DNA of 64,000 nt. Origin: Pseudonocardia xinjiangensis. Its GTDB lineage: Bacteria > Actinomycetota > Actinomycetes > Mycobacteriales > Pseudonocardiaceae. The DNA is taken from NCBI RefSeq assembly GCF_012911925.1, contig NZ_JAAXKY010000012.1, forward strand, positions 1 to 64,000. The letters are read 5' to 3'. Within the stretch, counting starts at the first letter, position 1. Each line of letters opens with the position of its first letter. Below the pieces are notes generated by a model. That model saw nothing but the letters and a program-made list of their open reading frames with translations, had not been told where the DNA came from and did no database searches. This document shows, piece after piece, positions 54,238 to 63,009 of this stretch. A program made the translations under genes and the position numbers.

Positions 54238-55197
54238 ATGACGACGACCGCATCGTTCACCAGCATCGTGCGGCTGGAGACGGACGGGGCACGAGCGTGG
54301 TGGCCGACGGAGAAGGACGCCGTCAGGGCCGCTCTCGCCGACCACTACGGAGCTGATGTCCCCGGCGAGGCGCTGGCTCCTCCGCACGATCCCGTCGCCC
54401 TACGGGAGCGACTACGGGAGGTCGCGCCCCGACTGACGGCACTCACCGACCGCATCCGCTCGGCGTTCGACGACGACGAGGCCTGTGCGGTGCTGCTGGA
54501 GGAGGTCGGCCTGCGCGACCTGGGGATCGACGACAAACGCAAGGCCGTCTTCGCACTGGCCGTGCTGCTCGGCGACCCGACCGCGAACATACCGTTCGAC
54601 CACGTCCTGTGGGACGTCCAGAACCGCGGAGACGAGTCGTCGGGCCATACGAGCTTCTCGGAGAACGACCTCAAGGCCGGCTACCACACGGACAACGGGG
54701 CCCTGCCCATTCCGGAGCGCTTCTTCTTCCTGTACGCCGTGCGCGCCGCCCAGTGCGGCGGCGGGGTGTCCTTGCTCCGCGACGGGCGCGTCGTCAGAAA
54801 CCAGCTCGAGGAAACCCCGGAAGGTCGCGATGCGGTGCGCCTACTAACCGACACGCCGTTGCCCAGGCGCATTCCGGAAGCGTTCAAGAAGTACGCAAGC
54901 ATTTCTTCGGATGGCTACCTCTACGCGCCGGTGCTCGCCGAGAAACCCATGTGGCGCTGGCGGAAGAACGGGATTCGGAAGGGTATCAAAGCCCATCCCG
55001 AATACCAGAGGCCGGAGGTGTTCCAGGCGGTGGACACGGTGACCAGGCACCTCGAGGAAGGTCCCGGGGAGATCCAGCAGGTCATTCCCACCGACGGGAT
55101 GATGATCTTCGACAACCACGTCGCGCTGCACGGGCGCACCGCGTTCACCGATCCGGAACGCCATCTCCTGCGCCTGCGCTTCCACGAGGCGACCTGA
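54238..55197 (+). CDS. TauD/clavaminate synthase-like Fe(II)/2-oxoglutarate dioxygenase
   Basis: 319 residues. The iron triad is His150-x-Asp152 in DLKAGYHTDNGALPIPERFF and His298 in NHVALHGRTAF; Arg312 in RHLLRLRF, 14 residues later, fits the 2-oxoglutarate anchor. The fold order resembles clavaminate synthase and arginine/asparagine hydroxylases of peptide antibiotic pathways, though those use His-x-Glu. Probable role: hydroxylation or desaturation of an amino acid or small peptide. The ATG is preferred because GGAGG lies eight bases upstream. 99 bases after the protease gene. Confidence 0.87.
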   Translation: MTTTASFTSIVRLETDGARAWWPTEKDAVRAALADHYGADVPGEALAPPHDPVALRERLREVAPRLTALTDRIRSAFDDDEACAVLLEEVGLRDLGIDDKRKAVFALAVLLGDPTANIPFDHVLWDVQNRGDESSGHTSFSENDLKAGYHTDNGALPIPERFFFLYAVRAAQCGGGVSLLRDGRVVRNQLEETPEGRDAVRLLTDTPLPRRIPEAFKKYASISSDGYLYAPVLAEKPMWRWRKNGIRKGIKAHPEYQRPEVFQAVDTVTRHLEEGPGEIQQVIPTDGMMIFDNHVALHGRTAFTDPERHLLRLRFHEAT

Positions 55198-55198
55198 G

Positions 55199-55272
55199 CC
55201 CAGACCCCGCAGGCCACGCCCCAGCCGGCCCAGACCCCGCCAGCTCAGACCCCATCCGGTCCAGACCGATCA
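55199..55272. repeat. Degenerate short repeats after the dioxygenase gene
   Basis: CCCAGACCCCGC-like units recur about every 15-30 bases (CAGACCCCGCAGG, CAGACCCCGCCAG, CAGACCCCATCCGG, CAGACCGATCAG). Low-complexity, pyrimidine-rich; no hairpin. Origin unknown. Confidence 0.45.
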
Positions 55273-55365
55273 GCCGGGCCACAACCGACCGCACGTCCCG
55301 ACTCCCAGCCGCGCCGATAGCGCGTCCACAGGGAGGTCGGCGCATTGCAAGATTGGAAGAGTCGT

Positions 55366-55431
55366 ATGAACAGTTCCGTACGGGCCGACGTGCTCGCGAT
55401 ATCGTCTGTCCCGGTGGCGGGCACGCCATGA
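55366..55431 (+). CDS. Candidate 21-residue peptide ORF coupled to the DUF6875-like gene
   Basis: ATG at 55366 with GGAAGAG four bases upstream; 21 residues beginning MNSSVRADVLAIS and ending SVPVAGTP. Its TGA overlaps the ATG of the next gene (ATGA), the arrangement of coupled translation. It could be a precursor peptide for the surrounding modification-type enzymes, a regulatory leader, or chance. No known precursor family is recognised. Confidence 0.35.
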   Translation: MNSSVRADVLAISSVPVAGTP

Positions 55432-56057
55432 CGGACGAGACGATTTCCGACGAGCACCACCGGCAAGTAGACACCTGGCTGCGGGAGTACGTGTCCGTCG
55501 GCGACCGGCGAGTCGGCCGGTCCGGACCGGTGTGCCCGTTCATCCCGCGCACGCTCGCTCAGCACGCGCTGGAGAGCATCATGCGACACGACATCCACGG
55601 ATCCAGTGAGTCGGAACTGGCCGAGCAGCTCCGGGCGGAGATCATCGAGTTCGGCAAGGCCGGTCGCCCGTCGCAGAGCAGTGGGGTGGTGCTCGACAGC
55701 CGGCTGATCGTCATGCCCTGCATGGGCCCCGACGGCTGGAAGCGCCTCGATGCGGTGTACGACAACACCCTGAAGGACTTCGCCGTGGAGTCGGGCCTGA
55801 TGATCGGGCAGTTCCATCCCCACTGCGACGAGAGAGCAGTGCGCAACCCGGACTTCCGCGTCTCCGTCGCCCCGGTCGCCATGCTCGCCATCCGGCACAT
55901 GGCGCCGCACGACATCCTCTTCCTGCATCATTCAGCGAAGTGGTTCAAGGAATACAACGCACGCTTCCGGTCGCACTTCCAGCGCGGCCGGATCCGCGAC
56001 TCGCTCCTCCTCTCGCTGTACTACAGAGGATGCGAACGTCATGGTCTGCCGGCGTAG
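55428..56057 (+). CDS. DUF6875-like protein
   Basis: 209 residues. Features consistent with the DUF6875 group are GRSGPVCPFIPRTLAQHAL near the N terminus, SSGVVLDSRLIVMPCMGPDG and GQFHPHCDERAVRNPDFRVS, ending in basic helices. No catalytic motif is obvious; CPF, PHC and several His residues could bind a metal or haem. Function unknown. It lies between the dioxygenase and the ATP-grasp ligase and overlaps a 21-codon ORF. GC content is lower than in neighbouring operons. Confidence 0.65.
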   Translation: MTDETISDEHHRQVDTWLREYVSVGDRRVGRSGPVCPFIPRTLAQHALESIMRHDIHGSSESELAEQLRAEIIEFGKAGRPSQSSGVVLDSRLIVMPCMGPDGWKRLDAVYDNTLKDFAVESGLMIGQFHPHCDERAVRNPDFRVSVAPVAMLAIRHMAPHDILFLHHSAKWFKEYNARFRSHFQRGRIRDSLLLSLYYRGCERHGLPA

Positions 56058-56072
56058 TCGGGAGCGCTGACC

Positions 56073-57596
56073 GTGACCTCGCCAACAGGCGATCTCCGTA
56101 CCGCCGCCCCCCTCGCCGCGGCAGAAGCTCGTGGCAGCGCAGGCAGCGAGCTTCTCGACCTCCGGGTCCAGGACACGTGGGATGCACTTCCCGCCGAGTT
56201 CCGCGGCGAGTTCCTCACCCGCCGGATGACGACGCCGACCGGATGGGGGTCCTACCCGCGCCAGGAGTCCGACGGCAGGCGCTGGGAACCACTCCGGCCG
56301 GTCATCATCGGGGAGGGGGCATACCGGGGGCTCGAGTCGCTCGCGGCCCGGCTGTTGCACCTGGCCGTGGACGCGTGCCGGCGCCGGGCCTCGACACTGG
56401 GCGAGCTGCGCCAGGTACTCCGCTTCCCCCATGAGCTCCCGCTGATGGACCAGGACCGCCCGCTGGTGGCGGCGGAGCTCACCCGGTACGCCCGTCCCGA
56501 CATCCTGATCGAGAACGGGCGGCCCCGTCTCCTCGAGTTCAACAACAGCACCCGGCTCGGTGGCTCCATGGTGACGCCCCGCCTCGCGGACGCCTACGCG
56601 CGGCTGTGCCCGGCGAGCGGTCTCCACCCGCCGCCCTCCACCGTGCCCACGCGTTCCGCGGCGCTGCTGCGCACCCTCCGGGCCCAGATGGCGCCCGACA
56701 ACGACAGAACCGGCCGGGTGCTCATGCCGGTGTACCGGGCGGTCGACAACGCCGGGGTGGTCCAGCGCTACGGGACGGCCAAGCCGGCCATCCTGGCCGA
56801 CGCCCGGCGAGCGGGAATCGAGGTGGTCGAGGCCGATCTCGCCGACCTCCGCCTCGACGGCGCCGACCGGCTGCTCGCCGGCGATGCGCCGGTCGACCTC
56901 GTGCTGCTGCACTGGGGCGGGAACCGCATCGTGGAGGACGGCGGCGGCCTCGCCGTCCTGCGTGCCGCCGACCGGGCCCGCACCGTCGCGCTGTTCCCGC
57001 GCACGGAGTCGGCTCTCATCTCCTCGAAGGCGGTGCTGGCCTGGCTGCACGAGGACTGCGACGCCGGCGTGCTCGCCCCGGCCGACCGCGCGCTGGTGCG
57101 CACCCACGTTCCGTGGACCGCATGCCTCGGCCTGGACGACGATGCGGCCGTGCCCGCGGCGCTGCTGCGCCGGATCACCGCTGATCGGGACCGGCTGGTG
57201 GCGAAGCCCGCCGTCGGCAAGTCCGGGAACAACGTGTTCTTCGGAAGCCAGAGCTCGGAGCAGGACTGGTCCGCCGTCATCGAGGCCGCTCGCGAGGCGC
57301 CGGTGGTCCTGCAGCACCGCATCGGATCGGACCGGATCACGATGCCGTTCCGCGACCAGGACTCCGGGGAGCAGGTCACCGGGCGGGTGCCGTTCGTGCT
57401 CGGCCCGTACATGATCGACGGTGCCGCGGCCAGCATCGCGGTCCGTCACATGGGTCCGGGCGTTCCGGCCGGGGACGTGGTGATCAGTGCGATCCGGGGC
57501 GCGTGCCAGAGCACGGCTCTGCTTGCCCCGGAGCCACCCGGACCCGGCGGCTGGTTCGCCGAGGCCGGCGGGATCGACGAGCTCGACGCCGGCTAG
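56073..57596 (+). CDS. ATP-grasp-like ligase, circularly permuted type
   Basis: 507 residues. Segments resembling permuted ATP-grasp enzymes (glutathionylspermidine synthase relatives): ENGRPRLLEFNNSTRLGGSM (metal Glu/Asn) at about 150-170, and RLVAKPAVGKSGNNVFFG followed by APVVLQHRI at about 372-412. They would form an amide bond from a carboxylate and an amine via an acyl phosphate. Substrates unknown. GTG start 15 bases after the DUF6875-like gene. Last gene of the operon, closed by a hairpin. With the dioxygenase it suggests synthesis of a small modified amino acid or peptide. Confidence 0.7.
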   Translation: MTSPTGDLRTAAPLAAAEARGSAGSELLDLRVQDTWDALPAEFRGEFLTRRMTTPTGWGSYPRQESDGRRWEPLRPVIIGEGAYRGLESLAARLLHLAVDACRRRASTLGELRQVLRFPHELPLMDQDRPLVAAELTRYARPDILIENGRPRLLEFNNSTRLGGSMVTPRLADAYARLCPASGLHPPPSTVPTRSAALLRTLRAQMAPDNDRTGRVLMPVYRAVDNAGVVQRYGTAKPAILADARRAGIEVVEADLADLRLDGADRLLAGDAPVDLVLLHWGGNRIVEDGGGLAVLRAADRARTVALFPRTESALISSKAVLAWLHEDCDAGVLAPADRALVRTHVPWTACLGLDDDAAVPAALLRRITADRDRLVAKPAVGKSGNNVFFGSQSSEQDWSAVIEAAREAPVVLQHRIGSDRITMPFRDQDSGEQVTGRVPFVLGPYMIDGAAASIAVRHMGPGVPAGDVVISAIRGACQSTALLAPEPPGPGGWFAEAGGIDELDAG

Positions 57597-57609
57597 ACCC
57601 GGGGAGGCG

Positions 57610-57638
57610 GAGTCGGCCGGCGGCGAGCCGGCCGGCTC
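57610..57638. terminator. Bidirectional hairpin terminator
   Basis: Arms GAGTCGGCCGGC and GCCGGCCGGCTC pair with one G-T wobble around a five-base loop, between the convergent ATP-grasp and molybdenum-hydroxylase operons. It reaches the stop codon of the latter. Confidence 0.7.
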
Positions 57639-59769
57639 AGCGTCTCCGTACCGTCGACACGCGGCGGCGCACCGCGTCGAGGAGCGCGCCGATCGCGAGC
57701 CGCAGCGGGGACGGGCCGCGGCGCGCGGGTGCCTCCCGTCCGGCAGCGGCGGCGTCGACGGCCATGGCGAACTGCTCGAACAACCGCCTGCTGACGTCCC
57801 CGGCGAGCGCGCGCCCGAACTGCGCGATGCGGCCCGACAGGTAGAGGTCGGCGTCCGCGCGCAGGACGCTGCCGCCGCCCGGCGCCGGCTCGGCGCGCAG
57901 CCGGATGTCGGCCTGCGTCGCGCTGCCGCCCGCATCGGAACCCTGGCCGATCATCCGGAGCCGGTGTCCATCCGCGTCGCGCTCGACGATCTGGGCGAGC
58001 CCGGCGAACGAGAGCTTCACCGGCCCGAGCGCCACGCCGGCGGTGCCGCGGTACCGGTCGCCGCCCAGTGCCTCGGTGAGCGCGGCGCCGGGAAGGCAGG
58101 CGACCATGCGCTCGACGTCGTCGAGCACCGCCCACACGGCGTCGACGGGAGCGCCGAGCGCGCTGGTCACCTCGACCGTCGCGGACGGGGATCCGGCCGG
58201 GACGGTGAGATCGGCCCCGCCGTCGAGGCTGCTGTCGACGCCGCGCGTGCTCTCCCGAGCGCCGGCACCCGACTGCTCGGTGTGCCCCTGGCCGGACCCT
58301 CCGCTGCGCCCCATCAGCACGCGGGGCTCGCAGTTCAGCGGCGCGGGCACACCGCAGGGATGGGCGGCGGCGACGTCCGCCACGGCGGCCAGGATGCCGC
58401 GGTAGCCGGTGCAGCGGCACAGCACTCCCGACATCTGCTCGGGCAGGTCCTCACGCGTGACGGCGCCGGGCCCGGCCAGCAGGTCGTAGGAGCTCATGAG
58501 CATCCCCGGGGTGCAGAAGCCGCACTGGAGTGCGTGGTGCGCGGAGAACGCCTGCTGCAGCGGGTGCTGCTCCTCGGGCCTGCCGAGCCCTTCGACGGTG
58601 ACGATCTCGGTTCCCTCGCACTGCACGGCGAACAGCAGGCACGCCCGCGCCGCTGAGCCGTCGACGAGGACGGTGCACATCCCGCACACCCCGTGCTCGC
58701 AGCCCAGATGGGTGCCGGTGAGGCCGACGTGCTCACGCAGCGCGTCGGCGAGGTGCATCCGCGGCGGCACGCGCACGGTGGCCTCGCTCCCGTTCACGCG
58801 GAACGTCACGGCCACCCGCTCCTGGGCAGGCACCCGCGCCCGGGCCCGCTCGGGCGGCCGCGCCGGGTTCCGGTTCGGCTCCCGGGTCGCCGGCTCCCGG
58901 CGGGGGGCGGCGTCGGCGGCGGTGCGGTGGGCACGGGCCAGCTCGCGGGCGGCCAGCACCGCCAGCAGCCGGCGGCGGTAGCCCGGGGAGCCGTGCGCGT
59001 CGCCCGCGGTGTCGACCATGTCGGCGGCGAGCCCGGCCGTCGCCTCGCGCAGGAGCCCCTCGGCCCCCTCGGTCGTCCGCACGAGGTCGGTGACGTCGCG
59101 GGTCACCGGCCGGTCGGACACCCCGAAGGCGGTGAGCCGGGCGGTGAGCACCGCGCCGTCCGGACCACGGCGGACCCGCGTGACCACCCCGGCCAGCGCG
59201 AAGTCGCCGTGCCGGCGCGCGATCTCGGCGAAACCGTGGCCCTCCCCCGCCCCCGCCACCGGGAACCGGGCCGCGACCAGCACCTCGTCGGGCGCCACCG
59301 TGGTGGTCATCGCGCCGGCGAAGAACTCTTCGGCCGCGACGGTGCGGCGGCCGCGGGGGCCGGCGACCTCCAGCTCGGCGTCGAGGCAGCAGGCCACCGC
59401 GGGGAGCTCCGCGGCCGGGTCGGCGTGGGCGAGGCTGCCGCACACGGTGCCGCGGCTGCGCAGCTCCCGGTGCCCGACGAAGGGCAGCGCCATCCCGAGC
59501 AGCGGCACGGCCCGGGCCTGGTCGGCGTGCTCCACGGCGCGCTGGCGGACCACAGCCCCCACGTGGAGGGCGCCGCCGTCGACGTCGAGCCGGTCGAGCC
59601 CGCGGGCCGCGGTGATGTCGACGAGCGTCGCGGGCCGGCCCAGGCGCATCGCGAGCACCGGCACCAGCGACTGGCCGCCGGCGAGCACCTTGGCGTCGTC
59701 GCCCGCGAGCTCGGCGAGCACGTCGTCGAGACTCCCCGGGCGCACGTAGGCGAAGGGTGCCGGTTTCAT
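57637..59769 (-). CDS. Three-part molybdenum hydroxylase subunit: FAD (CoxM), 2Fe-2S (CoxS) and CoxG-like domains fused
   Basis: 710 residues in one frame. Residues about 1-285: FAD-binding subunit M (KVLAGGQSLVPVLAMRLGRP, GSLAHADPAAELPAVA). A Pro/Arg-rich linker, then about 325-485: 2Fe-2S subunit (LGCEHGVCGMCTVLVDG, QCGFCTPGMLMSS, VLCRCTGY). A second linker, then about 540-690: an SRPBCC/CoxG domain (PVDAVWAVLDDVERMVACLP, GDVSRRLFEQFAMAVDA). These are usually separate proteins. CoxG-type proteins anchor or help mature the enzyme. Together with the large subunit gene upstream it supplies the electron-transfer chain. Last gene of the operon. Confidence 0.9.
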   Translation of the reverse strand: MKPAPFAYVRPGSLDDVLAELAGDDAKVLAGGQSLVPVLAMRLGRPATLVDITAARGLDRLDVDGGALHVGAVVRQRAVEHADQARAVPLLGMALPFVGHRELRSRGTVCGSLAHADPAAELPAVACCLDAELEVAGPRGRRTVAAEEFFAGAMTTTVAPDEVLVAARFPVAGAGEGHGFAEIARRHGDFALAGVVTRVRRGPDGAVLTARLTAFGVSDRPVTRDVTDLVRTTEGAEGLLREATAGLAADMVDTAGDAHGSPGYRRRLLAVLAARELARAHRTAADAAPRREPATREPNRNPARPPERARARVPAQERVAVTFRVNGSEATVRVPPRMHLADALREHVGLTGTHLGCEHGVCGMCTVLVDGSAARACLLFAVQCEGTEIVTVEGLGRPEEQHPLQQAFSAHHALQCGFCTPGMLMSSYDLLAGPGAVTREDLPEQMSGVLCRCTGYRGILAAVADVAAAHPCGVPAPLNCEPRVLMGRSGGSGQGHTEQSGAGARESTRGVDSSLDGGADLTVPAGSPSATVEVTSALGAPVDAVWAVLDDVERMVACLPGAALTEALGGDRYRGTAGVALGPVKLSFAGLAQIVERDADGHRLRMIGQGSDAGGSATQADIRLRAEPAPGGGSVLRADADLYLSGRIAQFGRALAGDVSRRLFEQFAMAVDAAAAGREAPARRGPSPLRLAIGALLDAVRRRVSTVRRR

Positions 59770-59776
59770 GAGCGCC

Positions 59777-60556
59777 TCACCGTCCGGTGAACTCCGGCTT
59801 GCGCTTCTCGGTGAACGCGGCGACGCCCTCGGCGAAGTCGTGCGTGGCGCGCAGCATCGCGTAGGCCTTCCGCTCCAGCTCGATGCCGGTGTAGAGAGGC
59901 CCGTCGGCGCCCTTGTCGAGCACCTCCTTCGCCGTGCGCTGGGCCGCCGGTGAGAAGGCGGCCATCCGCGCCGCGAGCTCGTCGGCGGCCGCGTACAGCG
60001 CCTCCCGGTCGTCGTAGAGGCCGGCGACGATCCCCCAGTCCAGCGCCTGTGCGGCCTGGATCCGGGTGGCCGTCATGATGTGGAACTTCGCCCGCGACAG
60101 CCCGATCAGCCGGGCGAGCCGCTGGGTGCCGCCCGATCCCGGGATCATGCCGAGGTTCATCTCGGGCAGGGCGAACTGGCTGCGCGGGGTGGCGAGGCGG
60201 ATGTCGCAGGACAACGCCATCTCCAGCCCGACGCCGAAGCAGTACCCGTCGACCGCGGCGATCACGGGTTTCGGGCTCCGCGCCGCTGCGGTGACGTTGT
60301 GGCCGAGATCGGTGAAGTCGATCGGGTCCACCTCCATGAACCCCGCGATGTCACCGCCGGAGGTGAAGTGCTCACCGTCGGACCGCACCACGACCACCCG
60401 CACGTCCGGGTCGGCGTCGAGGACGGCGAACCGCTCCGCCACGAGCTGGCGCATCTCCCACGTGATCACGGTGTAGGGCCCGTTGGAGAGCGTCAGGTAC
60501 GCGACGCGCCCGTCGTGCCCGCGCTCCAGCAGGACCTCTCCGCCGGTCAACGCCAT
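59777..60556 (-). CDS. Enoyl-CoA hydratase/isomerase (crotonase family)
   Basis: 259 residues. Crotonase fold: oxyanion-hole residues in GEHFTSGGDIAGFMEVDP and AAVDGYCFGVGLEMALSCD, and FALPEMNLGMIPGSGGTQRL around the catalytic region. C-terminal FTEKRKPEFTGR is typical. It hydrates, isomerises or hydrolyses an acyl-CoA. It sits between the two molybdenum-hydroxylase genes, with a ten-base overlap upstream and seven bases downstream. It should therefore act on the same CoA-bound intermediate. Confidence 0.93.
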   Translation of the reverse strand: MALTGGEVLLERGHDGRVAYLTLSNGPYTVITWEMRQLVAERFAVLDADPDVRVVVVRSDGEHFTSGGDIAGFMEVDPIDFTDLGHNVTAAARSPKPVIAAVDGYCFGVGLEMALSCDIRLATPRSQFALPEMNLGMIPGSGGTQRLARLIGLSRAKFHIMTATRIQAAQALDWGIVAGLYDDREALYAAADELAARMAAFSPAAQRTAKEVLDKGADGPLYTGIELERKAYAMLRATHDFAEGVAAFTEKRKPEFTGR

Positions 60557-63009
60557 GGTGGGTTCTCCTTCTCGTTCTTCTCCAACAGCTGGTGCAGCAC
60601 CTCGCCGTGCAACGGCAGCCGGGTGATCCCGACGCCGGACGGCGCGAGCGCGTCGGCCACGGCGTTGGCGAACGCGACCGGGAAGCTCATCGAGGACCCC
60701 TCACCACACCCCTTCGCCCCGAGCGGGGTGAGAGGTGAGGGGCTGACAACGTGGTCGGTGCGCAGGTCGTAGCCGGTCTCGGCGCTGGTGGGGCAGAGGT
60801 AGTCGAGGAAGGTCGCCGACGTCGGCTGCCCGGATGGGGCGTAGGTGAACTCCTCGTACGCGGCGCCGCCGAGGGCGTGCACCAGCGCGCCGTGCACCTG
60901 GCCGTCGAGGAGCTGCTGGTTGAGCACGGTCCCGGCGTCGTGGACGGAGGAGACACGGTCGATCGCGATCTCCAGGGTGTCCGGGTCGATCCGCACGGCG
61001 ACGATCTCGGCGACGAACCCGTAGCAGAGCGAGGAGTTGATCCGGTCGTCCCGGGTGGCCGCGCTGGTCTCCCGGGGGGCGAACGCCGCCTCCTCGTAGA
61101 GCCGTGCGGAGGTGCCGGGCGGCAGCGACGCCGGGTCCCAGTGCACCACCCCCGCGGCGTGCCGGAACAGCACGCTCGGGCCGGAGGGGTGCGCGACGGT
61201 GCCGTCCACGAGACGCAGCTCGTCGGCGGGCACGTCGAGCATCACCGACGCCGCGGCGCGCAACGTCGCCGCGATCCGGTCGGCCGCCTGCACCACCGCG
61301 CTGGTGACGAGCGGCGCGAAGCGCGACGAGTAGCTCCCCGACGTCACCGTCCACGGCGTGGTGGCGGTGTCCATGTCGACGACCACGCGTACCTGCTCGA
61401 CGGGCAGCCCGAGCCGGTCGGCGGCCACCTGGCGCGCGACGGTGGCGTGGCCCTGCCCCTGGGGCACCGAGCCGAGCAGCACCGTGACGATCCCCTGCAC
61501 GTCCACGGAGATCCGCACGTGCTCGGTGGACCCGGACTTGTCCCGGCCCGGCCTGCGTTGCTCGGCGGGGGTGGCGAGCCCGACGTAGCCGATGTTCGTG
61601 CCGGAGGGATCGACGACGAGCCCGACGCCGATGCCGTAGTGCACCCCCTCGGCCCGGGCTGCGGCCTGCCGTTCCCGCAGTTCGCCGAGGTCGGCGCTGC
61701 GGACGGCGAGGTCGAGGGCGGCTGCGTAGTCACCGGAGTCGTAGCAGCCGCCGGTGGGCGTCTCGTACGGGAAGGCCTCGACGAGGTTGCGGCGCCGGAC
61801 CTCCACGACGTCGAGCCCGGTCGCGTCGGCCACGGCGTCCATCAGCCGTTCCAGGCCGAAGTACAGCTGCTGGCCGCCGAAGCCGCGGTTGAGCCCGGTC
61901 GGCATCGAGTTGGTGACCACCGCGCGCGCCCTGATCTCGACCGCCGCGATCCGGTACGGCCCGGTGATGTTGCCGTAGCAGCGGTAGAGCGTGGACGGCT
62001 CCGGCGGGCGCAGGTAGGCGCCCACGTTGTCGACCAGGTCGACCCGCAGCGCCGTCACCTCACCGGACGCGGTCACGGCCGCCGCGAAGCGCATCACGCG
62101 GTCCGCGCCCGACGAGCTGGCCAGCAGGTGCTCGACGCGGTCCTCGGTCCAGCGCACCGGCGTGCCCGAGTGCTTCGAGGCCAGCGCCATCAGCACCACG
62201 TAGGGGTAGATCCCGGCCTTGATGCCGAAGCTGCCCCCGATGTCGGCCGGGACGTGCAGCCGCACCGCCGACGTCGGGAGGCCCAGCGCGCCTGCCATCA
62301 CCGGGACCATGGTGAACGGCCCGTGGAAGTTGGCCCACGCCTCGACGCCGGGCCCGCTGTCGGTGCGCTGCCAGTTCGCGATGACGCTGTAGCACTCCAT
62401 CGGCACCGACGAGTAGCGCGGGAAGTCGTACTCGCCCTCCACCACGTGCCCGCCGTCGCGCTCGGCGGCGGCGAACGCGTCCTGCACCGGGCCGAACCGG
62501 AAGGTCCGGTCGGTCGCCACGTTCGAGCCCGCCTCCTCGTGCAGCAGCGGCGCGCCGGGCGCCAGCGCCGCGCGGGCACCGACCACCACGTCGAGCGGCT
62601 CGTAGTCCACCCGCACCAGCTCGGCGGCGTCCTCTGCGGTGAACCGGTCCGTGGCGACGACGACGGCGATCGGCTCCCCGACGAAGCGCACCTTGTCGAC
62701 CCCGGTCGGGTAGTAGGGCATCGCGGTGCCGGTGGACAGGGGGAACGGCCGCAGCGCGGCGCGCACCTCGTCGGGCCCGACCACCGCCGCGACGCCGGGG
62801 TAGGACCGCGCCCGGGACAGATCGACGGATCGCAGCCGGGCGTGCGGCTGCGTCGAGCGCACCACCGCGGCCACGAGCGTGCCGGGCAGGGGGTCCATGT
62901 CGTCGAGGAACCGGCCCTGCCCCGCGACCAGCGGACCGTCCTCGATGCGCGCCGGTGCCCACCGGACCGCCGGCTCCGGGACCCCTTCTTCGATCACTGC
63001 CTCAGACAT
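60547..63009 (-). CDS. Xanthine dehydrogenase-family molybdenum-binding subunit
   Basis: 820 residues. Large subunit binding molybdopterin: ARIEDGPLVAGQGRFLDDMD at the N terminus, ADIGGSFGIKAGIYPYV, SMPTGLNRGFGGQQLYFGLE, GSVPQGQGHATVARQVAADR and the catalytic Glu in GAKGCGEGSSMSFPVAFANA. The CO dehydrogenase loop (AYRCSFR) is absent; NRGFGGQQ stands there, as in aromatic or heterocycle hydroxylases. With the CoA ligase and crotonase it probably hydroxylates or reduces an aromatic or unsaturated acyl-CoA. Overlaps the ligase gene by eight bases. Confidence 0.93.
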   Translation of the reverse strand: MSEAVIEEGVPEPAVRWAPARIEDGPLVAGQGRFLDDMDPLPGTLVAAVVRSTQPHARLRSVDLSRARSYPGVAAVVGPDEVRAALRPFPLSTGTAMPYYPTGVDKVRFVGEPIAVVVATDRFTAEDAAELVRVDYEPLDVVVGARAALAPGAPLLHEEAGSNVATDRTFRFGPVQDAFAAAERDGGHVVEGEYDFPRYSSVPMECYSVIANWQRTDSGPGVEAWANFHGPFTMVPVMAGALGLPTSAVRLHVPADIGGSFGIKAGIYPYVVLMALASKHSGTPVRWTEDRVEHLLASSSGADRVMRFAAAVTASGEVTALRVDLVDNVGAYLRPPEPSTLYRCYGNITGPYRIAAVEIRARAVVTNSMPTGLNRGFGGQQLYFGLERLMDAVADATGLDVVEVRRRNLVEAFPYETPTGGCYDSGDYAAALDLAVRSADLGELRERQAAARAEGVHYGIGVGLVVDPSGTNIGYVGLATPAEQRRPGRDKSGSTEHVRISVDVQGIVTVLLGSVPQGQGHATVARQVAADRLGLPVEQVRVVVDMDTATTPWTVTSGSYSSRFAPLVTSAVVQAADRIAATLRAAASVMLDVPADELRLVDGTVAHPSGPSVLFRHAAGVVHWDPASLPPGTSARLYEEAAFAPRETSAATRDDRINSSLCYGFVAEIVAVRIDPDTLEIAIDRVSSVHDAGTVLNQQLLDGQVHGALVHALGGAAYEEFTYAPSGQPTSATFLDYLCPTSAETGYDLRTDHVVSPSPLTPLGAKGCGEGSSMSFPVAFANAVADALAPSGVGITRLPLHGEVLHQLLEKNEKENPPWR

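Noticed and set aside
54609-55427. In-frame upstream extension of the DUF6875-like gene
   Set aside because: It runs antiphase through the dioxygenase gene and the repeat region; the ATG at 55428 agrees with where family-like sequence begins.
57637-63009. Aerobic carbon monoxide dehydrogenase (coxMSL plus coxG)
   Set aside because: The subunit layout suggests it, but the large subunit has no AYRCSFR-type active-site loop and the operon contains a CoA ligase and a crotonase.
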